Source of the DNA: Paraglomus occultum
Lineage: Eukaryota; Glomeromycota; Glomeromycetes; Paraglomerales; Paraglomeraceae
DNA: 31,783 bases
Assembly: GCA_910592205.1 (NCBI GenBank)
Contig: CAJVPJ010000258.1
Location: forward strand, 1-31,783
Direction of reading: 5' to 3'
Both the position numbers and the translations under genes were made by a program. Shown here piece after piece: positions 20,073-31,678 of this stretch; position 1 is the stretch's first letter; each line of letters opens with the position of its first letter. The notes under the pieces are model-generated. The model was not told where the DNA came from and made no database searches. It saw only the letters and a list, made by a program, of their open reading frames with translations.

Positions 20073-22150
20073 TCAGCAAATAATACAGCAACACTTGGAC
20101 TGTTTGACAAGTTCGTCTTCGTTCTCATCAGTAACCCCGTCGCCCTTTTTATTCTTCTTATTCTTCTTCTTATCTTTTTTGCCTTTTTTGTCTCCGATCG
20201 AAGCTTGAGTAAGTGTTTTCTCCAATTCGAGCGTATATGGGCGTTGATTGGCGTTATCAGGGTGTATGACAATCTTGGGGTTTCCTTGTTGCGAAAACGG
20301 ATATGCGTTTGTCCGTGATCCCTATTGCAGGACAAAAAATGGATGGGATTATTGTTAGTGCAACCCATAAACACAGTTCTCTACGAACAGTAAGATAGGA
20401 AAACATATATGTACCATATCAGCATTCACATCCTTCTCATTATAATTTGACGAGCCTGTTCCAGGTGACTTGGTTGATGCTGGAGTATCATACTAACGAA
20501 AACAAGAAAAAAGAATTGTTACGTGTGAAGGCACAATTAGAAATCCTTAGCATATTAAAACTTACCCATTGGGCTTCTAGCATCCCAATGAAAGTAATAT
20601 ATATAGTAGAAAACGAAAATAATGAACTGTAATACCAAAATCCAGCAACCCACCATATCCGTTTGACTTGTTTGCTCAGTACTCTCTTCATCTTCATCCC
20701 TGACAACCATAACCCATTCTTCCCTCCTAGCCCTTCGCCCCTTTCGAAGCCTATTGGCTTCACTATCGCTTTCATCTACTACATTTTCATTATCGACTGG
20801 TTTATACATGGTAAAACTTACATTATCCTGTGCCTTCTCATGCTCTTGGTCACGCTCGTAATCATTGTACGTGTTCCTAGAAACTCGGTGTATATCCGTG
20901 ATATTGGTTGTAATCTCGTACGAACTTTGTCGACCGGATCCAGACCTGTATCTGCTATTCGGCCGTTTTCGTGTTGTCGGAGTGGATCCTTGGCGGCGTG
21001 CATTCGGCCGGGGGGGGAAGATGGGTTACTAAAGAGGTTTTCCACTTGATCCGTAATGTCTGTGTATCCGTTTTCGCTGAATTGACGTGCCTTGCGGAGC
21101 TTCTTCGCAACTGTCGGTATTATGACTTCATCATGGGGAATCGTAGGAGTTGTCGACGGTGGATATTCCTCGATGGGTGTTTCCGAAAAGTCGGCCGAGA
21201 ATGGTGTGATTATGGGTGGAGAGGAAGAAAGTTTGAGCTGCGGTTTGCTTTTTGTTGTCGTAAAGGATGACGGTGTACTTGGTGCACTAGTGTCGATGGA
21301 TGTGCGGTTATCAGGCACAGTAGCGTTATTGAGAGGTGTTGGAGGGGGTGTCGTTGGAGGTGTTGAAAGTCCAGAATTTGGTCGGAGTTTTGAATCTGAT
21401 GAATATCTTCGCGGTGACGATAAAGGTTGTGTTTTTGATATGGTTTTTGCAGACGTGTTGCTCTTATGCTTTGGTACTTTGTTATTCGGAACCACCTGAT
21501 GGTCGGAAAGTGACTCGCTAGATGAATGCGTGCGCTTAGAACGTGACAAGCGATTCGAGTTTGAAATGTTTGATGCCTTTTCTTTCTGAACGTCTGTCAT
21601 CATTGTATTCTCATCAACAGAATTGTTCTCACTAAGCTTTCTGTTTATAACGTTTTGTCGTCCTTTTTGTCCAGGGAAAATGCCGTTTTTCTGAGGAGCG
21701 TTTATGGGATTCTCACCAAAATGATGTTTAGTCCACTTTTGAACTGTTGGCTGAGACTGCGCATCCGCACCCGATAGTCTCTCGGGTGAAACAAAAGATC
21801 CCGAATTACGCGGTATTTTATCACGTTTCTTGAATGGTTCTGGGATTGCATCATTCCCTATTTCGTGTACCTCTACTGACTATTACGAAAGAATATAATG
21901 TAAAGGAAGAGTTGTAAATATAATATGTCGACTGATCTTTTTATGCCAGGGAAAACGAGACTAAGACAAAAGGTCTGACGCTATATTAATGTTTTTAGCC
22001 ACCATCTTCTACTGAATAATCGTTCAACTTTTCATATTTTTTTGTATATTGATTAATCTGTACTCTACAAATGCATCGTGATATTATACTTACAGCGTCT
22101 GTGAAGCGTATTTCAAATGCAGCCGGTATGCTTTGCTGCCTGACCGCCAT
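20073..22150 (-). CDS. Disordered protein ending in a CaaX box, frame broken at a G8 run
   Basis: Four exons on the minus strand: 22150-22094, 21879-20654, 20492-20415 and 20321-20073, all junctions phase 0. The start is MAVRQQSIPAAFEIRFTDA. Exon 2 is long, Ser/Thr/Pro-rich and basic. It is open as one frame down to a C8 run (G8 at 21010-21017 on the plus strand); beyond it the downstream coding frame is displaced by one base and stays open to the GTGGGT donor. One extra base in the run would give exactly 409 codons and fit exon 3, so an indel or sequencing error is likely. Exon 4 has a Lys/Asp tract and ends VKQSKCCCIIC: CIIC fits a C-a-a-X farnesylation signal, with two more cysteines for palmitoylation. 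Likely a membrane-anchored scaffold of about 536 residues; no family recognised. Confidence 0.6.
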
Positions 22151-24405
22151 TACTATTCTAACTCGGTCGAATTCGTACGCTTACGTCGATTAACTTGTTA
22201 AATGTCCTTTGTGATAATGGTAGCAATACTAATATTGTTCGAATATTCGAATAGATAGCTATTCGATATGTCCCGCTAAGAAGAAAAAGATCGTGTCGTC
22301 TTACTCTGTGATATCTCCGTCGTAATCGTCAGTCGTATTACTGCCAGTGTTGATGTGGATAGAAAGAGTATTTTGAGGTTGAGGGAATGTGTATTGGAGA
22401 TTTGTGAGTATGACTGTGTGCAGGCCTGCTGCAATTTTGGAAAAAACAAAAGTAGCGCCGTTAGCGATATTAAGTGCTTGGAGAGGGGTTTTTCGTTTTA
22501 TAGCTCGAACACTGAGCTATGTATACTATTAATATGCTTTACATATAACCTCTACTAATGGAAGCAGATCTAATGCTAAATGCGAAAGAATTAAGAATTA
22601 AGCATGGGATGGGGATTAAAGTATAGGAAATATTTAGAAAGTCGTTATACTCGGTGCTAGACCGTGCGAGACGGATTGGTTGTTGAATTAACAAAGCAGA
22701 GGTGTGTAGGTAGTGGGGATATTATTGTAATATAAACGATAATACCGTTGGTGTTTGCTATGTTGTGTACATAGTACTGAACCTACCTCGAGTGTCTATT
22801 TAATATTCTTAATGTATATTAAATGGTGATGATATGAGCAGCAATATTTTGCCTGCACGTTGTCTGTGTGTTAGGATGTTATTTTATGATAAAAAGTAAG
22901 AAGAGAGACGGAGGCAGAGCAAGGAGCAATAAAAATGCGGTGACTATGCATGAGCGGGATGTGAAAGTTTATGGGACGCCATTTATTTCATTTATTTCGA
23001 CTTGAATTTGCTTGTGATGTGTACAGATTTGGTTAAGTGGAAATAGGTGACAATTCCGAATTGTCACAGGAAACCTGTTTCTGCCCAGTAATTATAATCA
23101 ATATATACACTATATACATTATACAACTTTTTTTAAAAATTTCCCGTCCCTTTCCGGTAGTACAAAGAACAGTCTAGTAATAGAACAGAGAGAGAATGAA
23201 AGAGAATGAACATCTTTTCCGTCTCTAGAAATTGAAACTTGGACCCCTCTCAATATATATGCTAAAAAGTAATAATATCGATAAAGACCGTGAACAATAA
23301 TCACAAATTAGCCAATCACATGACTTCCATGCTTTTGCCGCACATTAAAATAGTACATTAGCTTTTGTATAACAAGAGACTCGCAGTATCTGCAGTGATG
23401 ACAAGCATCATACAACAGAATATATAATGTGGCTGACGAAGGCACAACAACAAAAATAGTGAGAAACGGGTATACATTTAATGCTGTTAGATAAATATGT
23501 GATATACTTGTCTGATAGAGTAAAGTGGAGATCTTGTTCCAAATGGAGATGAAACTATTACAATATATGTTGCATATGATTGTATAATGAGATTATTTAT
23601 ATTGCGTTCATATATGCCGAAGATAATTGTTGTTATAATCCTTAGTGCTAATACATACTAACCTGAACAGAGGTATTTTTGTTATTAGTCAACAATTATA
23701 ATTAATCGATAATAACACTTATCCCTTCATTCAACACCAAACATGGTCAAATAACCAATCATCTCATTCGGCCGTAAACCCATCTCCTATTTAGTTAACA
23801 AGTTTACATTATAAGGTTGCCTCATACTGTTCAACAGAGGAGATCATCCTTATTTTCATTTCTTGTTCCGCAGTTTGTATGAGTCAGTCAAGCCGAGCCA
23901 GGCCAAGCCGGACCTCACTCAAACGCTTCCTCTCCCATCTCCACTTCACTCTTTGCATTCCATCGATGAGGTCACACATTCTAATTTCGAGATAGCAGAT
24001 GTTTGAAACCTGATTTGCTTTGTAATCTGCCATGCACGCACTCGTATTCGATCACCTGAAAATTTGTGATCAAGAATATGTGTGGTGTGTGTGTAGATAC
24101 ATTCCATTTTCTTTTGTCGAAAAAAAAAAAATTACCTTGATATGCGAGAGGACTCGCCGAACGAAATTTAGGAAATGTTTGCTAGCGAATCCAGAGGCGG
24201 GAAAACCAAAAGTTCCGTCAAAGATAGATGCTTGTATCTGCATTCGGACGTAAAATGCAATCAACTCCAAGTCTTTGGGACTAGTCTATAGGGAAAGCTT
24301 ACCCATCGCCTCAAATGTCACATTTGGAAAAGAATGTGTGGGTTTGATGTTCTTTCGGCAATGGATCAAGATTTATGCTTGCAGATAGTAAGCTAAATGT
24401 GAACA
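22151..24405. other. 2.2 kb without a supported gene
   Basis: Contains the presumed promoter of the CaaX gene, an AT-rich palindromic stretch near 22238-22266 (TTCGAATATTCGAATAG) and a perfect stem-loop at 23047-23067. Frames at 22355-22558 and 24032-24253 lack support. Confidence 0.4.
23047..23067. repeat. Perfect 9-bp stem-loop
   Basis: GTGACAATT and AATTGTCAC pair around a CCG loop. It overlaps a second small hairpin (ACAGG-AAA-CCTGT). No role known; could be a transposon end or a chance structure. Confidence 0.4.
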
Positions 24406-25203
24406 TCAATAAGAACTTAATTCCAACAGCCAAACATACGATAAAGTTCTTCTAAGGACCTTCAAAAATTGAGGGGGGAATGTTCCGAAATGGATAATAC
24501 TATCTAGTCTTGGTGTAGTTTGACAATAAAGTCGCACTCTATCAGAGTTGATAATACCATTACTCATGTAAGAGCGCTTCTCTATCCATGTCATAAGATT
24601 GAACCGTATGTCTGGTAGAGAATAAGCTTCGAAGAGTTATGCTGTCTCTCGTGACGATCGACAAGTCCGGTAAATAATACGCACGTAAAAAGAATTGGGT
24701 GTACCTCTCTCATGAAGTTTGATGTTACTCAAGCAACGTTTCCCCTCTTTGCCTATTGTCATTTTAATCGCCTGCTAAGGAACATCGCATCTGCAGTCTT
24801 TCCTCGTTTGGTGAATTTTCATTTCACAATATCCTACAAAAGCACTAGAATCAAATCTAGAATCGGGAAAATTAGATATTCCCACATCCTAAAATGATGA
24901 TGATCAACACCTGCATTACGCGACAAACTAAATTTGTTGAGCGCAAACCTTGTCATGTCCTGCTTTTTCATTACACTGCTTACCAATTCTTGATACAATT
25001 CAAGAATTCTGTTGATTATCTCTGTGACATTTTCGGGGGGGATTTCGCATTCTTCATTAAGAACATTCTCAGAGTCTCCTGCAAGATTTCAGGTTTTTTG
25101 GTGAGAATTCGCCTACTTACCATTTCAGTTGTTATGTGCGTACAAGGTATTGTAACACCTTCGATCATTTGGACTTTGGCTACTCTGTTTAGACTTCTAC
25201 GGT
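24406..25203 (-). pseudogene. Decayed long ORF, intronless, several stops
   Basis: Protein-like minus-strand segments follow one another: from 25203 (RSLNRVAKVQMIEGVTIPCT), through KKPEILQETLRMFLMKNAK to a C7 run (G7 at 25035-25041). After a frame change there come VTEIINRILELYQELVSSVM and then a third frame of about 160 codons ending at 24406, broken only by TAG and TAA. The mix of stop codons and frame changes points to a dead ORF, perhaps a transposon or other integrated element. I do not recognise the family. A 111-residue plus-strand frame (24894-25229) is Phe/Leu-rich and looks like a shadow. Confidence 0.35.
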
Positions 25204-25249
25204 CGATTATTCAAAGTAAAGTTCGTTAAGGCCTCACCTCACAACTTTA

Positions 25250-26940
25250 ATCCAAAACACACTTGGTCGATTCCAGCCTGTTTCTCACGCCTTGGTAGCG
25301 CGACTAGAAGTTTCGTCATTCTAGAATATTCTGAATACTCTCAGTGACTTTTGATTCTTATTTTGCGTCATCGACGAAATGAAAACCTTTGGTGTCACCG
25401 AAAATTTCTCACATCGGTAAAGTTATGAAAGAGCGGATAACAACTTTTGACGTTTTTTGCACGAACAGCCTGGAAAGCACTGAGTCAAAATCACATGCAA
25501 TAATCGATACTAGATATTCACGTGCTAAATGAGCCAGATTAAGACGGTTAAATATTAAAAGCAATTAACTTCATATCTTTCCGCAAATATGACGTGTGTC
25601 ACAGCATTCACAGAACTATTGACACTAATCTCCTATCGAGGAAAATATAATGAGAGGAGTAATCGTACCAATCTTGGCGAAGATTGAAATCATCATCTAA
25701 TTTGAAAGAAGAGAAGCAACGATATTACCGATTGTGTGCTGTCCGACGGGGAAGGTTTGTCGATCAGAGTTTGCTGTTGAACATGGGTAATATCTAAGAT
25801 ACAAGCTCGTCCGAAACTGTACTCCCTTCTGTATTTTCCTTTAGGGTTACTGAGTAGACTTTGCTGAAATGACACAAATTCGCATGGTGTGCACATCCGG
25901 TCATCAAAAGCTATAGAACTAGAGGATGGATACCGATCGACCGCAGTGACAAAGGCATATCAGAGATTCTGGAGGAATATAACAAGCGGCATTTTGGTCG
26001 TTGCGTTTGCTTAATCAACTTCCGATTATGGCGAGAGGCCTGAAGCGTGTTGGTGGAACCGTACGTCATAACGATTATGGCCTTGACATATTCATGCCAT
26101 CATTCGGCGTTTATATTCTGTTGCCGTTCTACCAAGGCCGGACGGACACACATCAGCATTCTGAAAAGCCAAATCTCTTCCAGAAAGCAAAAGCATCTTG
26201 CGCCGACCGTCCGTCAGAAAATGTGAGCAACCTGCATTGTGAATTGGGAGGACGCATAATGTACTCTGGAAGCAAGACAGTATCAAATCTATCAAAGATG
26301 TTACCGTAACGTGAAAAGTACTCTGGAAGTGTTCAAGTCCAGCATATTAATCTATAATGCAATGGTTCGATCTTTAAACCAGATATTTCAATTGCTACAG
26401 CGTTCGTTGTGATCTGGTTGTCAGGTTGGAGCTAATAAACTAGGAGGATCTAAAACGGTCGCCTTAAAGTCAGACATTTCGCAGGCTGTCTCTTCGAACG
26501 TGTAAGCCATCAAGCGCCTGATGATACAATTCGTGCCGTTTAACGATGCACCTGACAATAGTCTGGGTTTATTAGTTTCGTTGATCAGAAAGAGAGCGAT
26601 TGTGAGGTTGAGAAACTAAACAAGGAAAGGCATCTTATAACTCCACCCGCTAAACCCAAGAATCTTTGACTTATTATATGTCGCCGCATAAATGCGAGAC
26701 TGTCGGCAGTGTCGTGCTTTTTGATAGACCAAACGATATAGGGCTAATCCTGCTCTTATTGTAATGAAACTTCCCCAACACCAAAGCTGTTCAAGAAGAA
26801 TAAACGATCGCTCGGAGTGGGATGATTCCATATTTAAAGGTCGTTGCAATAAATTTGGTTGTTCTTCAAAAGCCCTACGAAGCAATCTGCAAGCCGGATA
26901 AAACGCCTGTAATTGGCCGTAGATGGAGGAATATCCTGGA
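25250..26940. pseudogene. Relic region of ambiguous strand
   Basis: Less AT-rich than its surroundings. Minus-strand stretches look coding (for example CTPCEFVSFQQSLLSNPKGK near 25893, ERSFILLEQLWCWGSFITIR near 26815, CIIRRLMAYTFEETACEMSD near 26529) but are split by stops and frame changes. Short plus-strand stretches also look protein-like (ISEILEEYNKRHFGRC near 25960, KTPVIGRRWRNILDEN near 26899). It may continue the decayed element at 24406-25203. No family identified. Confidence 0.25.
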
Positions 26941-27577
26941 TGAAAACCCGCGCTAATGAAAAAACACTGTGATTTATATTGGATACGCTGCTGTTGCTGA
27001 GAACTATTTCAAGTACCGAGCTAGCTGTTTGAGATTATGTACAAAAGCATGCGTGCGACTTACGATTATCTTTCTGCAGCTACGTATAATAGGAATGCTA
27101 TTCCGTGGGGTTGATGTCTTGCCTGTCGGTGATAAAAATTTCATGCGCAGAAATAAAAATTCTGTTAACATTTTTTAATCGGGCGAGTGTCTTCCTGTTG
27201 ACAAATACATAATCCATGTTAAATTACGTTTATGTAATAGTGGGACAGTCTTTCTCAGGTTTTTGATTTCACTCTAAACCATTTTCTCTTTACTTGAATT
27301 AGTCTACAACGCTCTCTATCGCAACTTACCCTCAAGTCGACAGTACGTTCACAAAGTTAGTATCAAATTTTACAATTATTTAAAAAGTTCCCTAATAATA
27401 AATGCTAAACGATAGCTAGCTACAAATTGGCGGATTTAACAGTCTTCGGCTAACACGATAGCGAAAGTAAAGTGAAACAATAATAATACAGTATCAATAC
27501 ATTCGGTGGTAATGTAAGATTGCTTATTTCAGAAATATGAAACTTCAAAAAGAGTAAAATATGTAGTGCAATTCAAG
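26941..27577. other. No supported gene
   Basis: AT-rich sequence with one 69-residue frame (26969-27178, +) lacking support. Confidence 0.35.
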
Positions 27578-28100
27578 ATGTCCTACGCTTTATCCATTGT
27601 TGCGTTTTGTAGTATAAACAATCGATAAGAATAACATTGAGAAAATTGTACTGCAGGACATTGACTCGGCTTTGAGAAAGCCATTCAAGTCATTACTGGT
27701 TGTAAAACAAAATACGAAACTGGGATTAGGACCAGAAAAGAACGCCCACCAAAGCAAGGGTTTAGCGAAAGTAGTCATTAGTGGGTAAGTTGCCCATATT
27801 CCCCTTCTTTGGATATGAACCGGTTTACTGGGCGCATTTACCGCTAATAACATGCTTTCATTCAAAGTCAATTCAATTAGGTAAAGTCGGGGACGGGTAG
27901 AGGTGTTAATGGTCGGTGATAGCAAACAAAGTACTGCACAACCGACGTTCTGCACTTTTTGGGGCAAAAAGTTTATCGCAGATTGTTTTCGATGGCATTC
28001 ATTCCACTATTTCAACTCCGGAAAACGGTTGAGTGAACATACCAAAATAAGGGTAACAAGACATGAGTGGGTAGGAAATATCCGTGTTAATGTTCCGTGA
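27578..28100 (+). pseudogene. Candidate two-exon gene with a frame break near its start
   Basis: A Lys-rich frame (NNIEKIVLQDIDSALRKPF onward) runs from about 27630 to a GG-GTAAGT donor at 27785. A second exon from 27887, after an AAAG acceptor with matching phase, continues (including FCTFWGKKFIADCFRWHSF) to a stop at 28098-28100. A start at 27578 reads MSYALSIVAFCSINN but needs a one-base shift to join. The opposite strand is also open (27590-27967, 125 residues) but is Phe/Ser/Trp-rich, so the plus reading is preferred. No domain recognised. Confidence 0.3.
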
Positions 28101-28910
28101 CAAAGACCTCTTTTTTGGTCGTATCCAGACAACCGGTGCACTCTTGTTTACGTCCCAATTTTAAAGACCGTACATTCATTTTACATGACAAGCCCAGAAA
28201 CCACTTGAGTGGACGTAGTAAGAGTTTTAATGGGTAAATTCAATTCATATCAAGTAATAAATAATGCATATGTCATACATCGCTATTTTGGAAATGAAAG
28301 AGGGTTTAATATAGCCTAAACGGTTACGCTGGAGCCATTGTTCCTTGTTTGTTTTGTGGCTTACGTTGTTCAATACACCACTTTTGCCTTAATGGAATAA
28401 CTGCATTTTTTAATTTTACCATTCACGAACTTGTCTTACAAACACTTTTAATCTTGATGATGCCGATCGCAGGCTCTGCTATCACAAACAAAAGTATCGG
28501 TTGCAACTTTTTCTTTTTGTTTCGTGAGACTAAATGCCTTTTTGCTTATTACCTTCAAAAAAATTAAAAGAGAATTGATTGATGCACAAGTTTTTAACGA
28601 CATTATACATCGGAAAAAAACAACAAACTCTCGTTTGTCAATTGATAGCCATGTGGACGATCGATCTCACTGTTTCCTATATCGTAATGCCATTGTTTGT
28701 GTTTGCACAAACGGTAGCCAAATTTGGACTTGCCACTGACTGCTCAATATGGAATTTGAATTTAAACTATTAAAAATTTTTAGTCGTTATGTCCAAAAAG
28801 TTTACATGAGATGGGAACAAAAACATACATCAATAGCGTCTCAAAATTCTTTAAAATGACCGCACTTTCCAGAGTAAAGCTACATCTTCGGGAAAAAAGA
28901 GTTTCTGCTC
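28101..28910. other. Upstream region of the kinase-like gene
   Basis: No supported gene. Short overlapping frames at 28349-28773 have no domain or splice support. Confidence 0.4.
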
Positions 28911-30530
28911 ATGGTTGGAACATCAAACTCAATTTCGAATTCACTCGACAGCGAAACGTTTAACACTATGCAGACATCTCAACGCTCTTTTTATGATGCA
29001 AATTGTGTCCATCAGATTGCTCTACCGCCAACGAGCTATGACCCACACTATGTCTATGAATCCTATAATTACGGAAGGATCCGATCGCCATCAACCGTGT
29101 CCAAATGGTCTTCGTTCATGCAAGACGCAAAGCACACAACCGTAATCCCCAATTATGACTTTAGGTTGCCTGCAGTTCCTCCACGCATTTGTGTTACCGC
29201 CAAAGAAGATCTAGTAGAAGCAATGGATTACATTGTTATGAACATTTTGGCCCATCTTCCTGAATTTCGATACACCTCACGGATATATCAAATGAAATCT
29301 ATTGATCCTGCGGCCATCAGTCCGGTTGATTGGCAATTGCACTCGAAAACTACTATGGAATTGATTACGTTCGTTGCGCTGAGAACGGAAATTCAGCTCA
29401 GTACGCAATGCAAACTCGGGTCCAACATCATTCATGAGTATCAAAAAAATATTGGCGATTTCAAAACACACATCGATCTCGTTTACGATTACATGGTCGA
29501 AAAAGAACTTCGATATGGTGTTCTCACTACGTACGAAAGAACTTGGTTTTTGAAACGTTCCGAATCTGATCCATCGCATCTCCTGGTTTCAGACGTGCAA
29601 ATGCGCAACAGTCGCATGCCCACGTTAATTCAAGCGTTGTATTACATTTTCCAACTGGCGAGCACCGATAACGTATGCCTACCGTCCATGATTACCCCTG
29701 AAAGCAGGTGAGAATAAAGAGCACGTGATCATTAAAATCTCGAGTATTAATATATATTAATAGTAATATTGGATAATATTATATCGATATTATAGTGAAG
29801 ACTTCCCTGTGTCTGTTCCAATGCCAATAGAAGAAGATACGGTCAGTTGCGAATCGACTGCATCTCTTGAAGAAGTTGATACAGAAATAGGTCCGATTGC
29901 CAGTTCAACAAAAGACGCCGTCATCTGGAAAGAAATGCTGTGGCACAAACAAGAAGCGGGTCGAGGAGCAAATGGCATTATTTACAGAGTGTTTTATCGC
30001 GGCAGGGAGATTGCTCTAAAATACCATCCAACGGGCGACATGTTACGAACAGATTATCTTAGACATGAGGTGCACGTATATCAAAAACTTCAGAATCTAC
30101 AAGGTAAATATTCTATACACATTAATTGTTCGATGTCTTTTTGCAACACGCAGCTCACTCAAAGTAATTTTGATTGTTCATTATAGGCGTGTATATCCCT
30201 TCACTTGTTCATCACGGATATTCACTGGACGGAGAAATGTATGTTGTGTGCACCAATTACATCAAGCGCGCATGTTCCCTTCAACGTCGACACGAAGAAG
30301 ATGCGATACGAGCTGTCAGTGCCATTCATCGTCTTGGGGTGCTCCACAACGATATTCGCCCGGATAACATACTTGTTGGAATAGATGAGTTTAGCCCAAC
30401 GGGGGAGCGTATTTTTGTAATTGACTTTCACCTTTCGCTAATCGATAATGACTACCACCCTATACATGCGTCAATGTTCGAAGAGGAACTTTATAAAGTG
30501 AGACGACTATTCCAAAGTCTTGCGTATTAA
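28911..30530 (+). CDS. Kinase-like protein with N-terminal PD-(D/E)XK-like region
   Basis: Three exons (28911-29707, 29796-30103, 30187-30530) with phases 2 and 1, giving 482 residues. Residues about 90-235 resemble the nuclease-like N-terminal region found with kinase-like domains in Rhizophagus, ending in ELRYGVLTTYERTWFLKR. The usual E-x-K core appears replaced (around FVALRTEIQL), so nuclease activity is doubtful. The kinase-like part (about 310-482) has a glycine-rich loop GRGANG (321-326), Lys341 in REIALKYH, a candidate helix-C Glu357, the catalytic-loop form HNDIRPDN (422-429) and Asp448 in VIDF. The DFG glycine is replaced by His (DFH), and the C-lobe is cut short after about 35 residues, shorter than a normal kinase. 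It resembles small RIO/Bud32-like or Crinkler-associated kinases. Substrate unknown; activity is possible because Lys, both Asp and Asn are kept. Confidence 0.75.
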
Positions 30531-31075
30531 TCTGCGAATAAGTTTATGTTTATAAAATTTTATGTTATTGACAAATAAGCTTAAGTCATTTTTCGATCAT
30601 AAGCCTACCCCCTGCATCTATGTTTACTTTTCTATGATAGGCAATCTTTTTTACAGTATATGAATTAACAAATAAGGTTTTAAATGTATGCGAGCGTGGT
30701 GCGGACATTATTGAAATAAAGACTAGACACTAAGAAAAACAACCAGTTCACTGTATGCCAATTAAATTGATATCTCGGTATGTTGATATTACAAAAAACC
30801 ATATTAATCGAGTCTCATTTACGAATTATTTTTTGCGCAGATTCTGACCAATACAATGAGTTTTCTATCATATGCAAAATTTGACGGGCCTATGCACATG
30901 TTATTAATTAATTACATAAGTTTGCTTTTTTTTGTCGTTAAGAAATAACGAAGCATTTTCAAGTCTATTACATATAGACCGTTAACGTAAGAAACGCTTG
31001 ATGGCTTCTTGTGTACTCTTGATTTCTTGAAATCTTCATTAAATTCCTGAGCTAGCAACGAACTCATAATTTAAC
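30531..31075. other. 3' flank of the kinase-like gene
   Basis: AT-rich sequence with AATAAG and AATAAA-like strings; no gene seen. Confidence 0.4.
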
Positions 31076-31334
31076 ATGAGTACATCATTTGCTTCTGTGC
31101 CTAAAAAAACGCACGAGTTATGAGAAGTTAGAAAAAACACTATATGATGTTCTCAAATTCAAAACTGAGATTAACAATCTTTGTGAAAATCTACTCTATA
31201 GAACAGTCTGCGGACCATGTCTAATGACAAATAAAGTAGCTAATAAGCGTTTTAGACTCATTTTAATTTTCTCATCTCTTTGGATTCTCGCTCATATAAA
31301 GTTCACTATTTATTTTTTCCGTCTCACTAAGTGA
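31076..31334 (+). pseudogene. Small ORF broken at an A7 run
   Basis: ATG at 31076 opens MSTSFASVPKK. The frame then stops, but the next frame from the A7 run (31103-31109) continues as helical protein (SYEKLEKTLYDVLKFKTEIN) to 31334. One base less in the run would join them, so either an assembly error or a real break. No family recognised. Confidence 0.3.
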
Positions 31335-31366
31335 GGATGCTATCCCATTAGAGTTATTGGTGTTAA

Positions 31367-31678
31367 CTAATATCTGGTTACTATTAGGTATTGATCCGAT
31401 ACTCGAACAGATTTAGATCTGGATTTGGAACTTCTTTTTTTTCTCGGTGCTTCTATAATTGAAGCTTCTTCAGTTTGTGATTTATCAGCTGGAAAGCTTG
31501 TTGAAAACGTTCAGTATGCCGTATACACGACAGGCACCAATATGAAATTTTTCTGCCATTCTCTTCGATGCATTTTGTATTTTTCTCTCGAATCTCTAAT
31601 TTCTTTAATATCGGGCTCTGATAATTGGGTTGTTTGGATCGATAAAAGGTTTGCTGAAGACGAGTGACCATTTTTATG
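31367..31678 (-). pseudogene. Minus-strand ORF relic with one in-frame TGA
   Basis: Two segments in one frame are separated by TGA (31511-31513). The first has 55 codons (including SEPDIKEIRDSREKYKMH), the second 47 codons with a basic Ser/Arg/Lys stretch (PRKKRSSKSRSKS). The first segment has no ATG start or acceptor that I can see. A 72-residue frame with an ATG overlaps in another frame (31671-31453) and is an alternative. No family recognised. Confidence 0.3.

Noticed and set aside
20971-21521. Plus-strand frames of 61-135 residues
   Set aside because: Antisense shadows of the long Ser/Thr/Pro-rich exon of the CaaX gene.
27590-27967. 125-residue minus-strand frame
   Set aside because: Phe/Ser/Trp-rich; the plus strand has a Lys-rich frame ending exactly at a GTAAGT donor.
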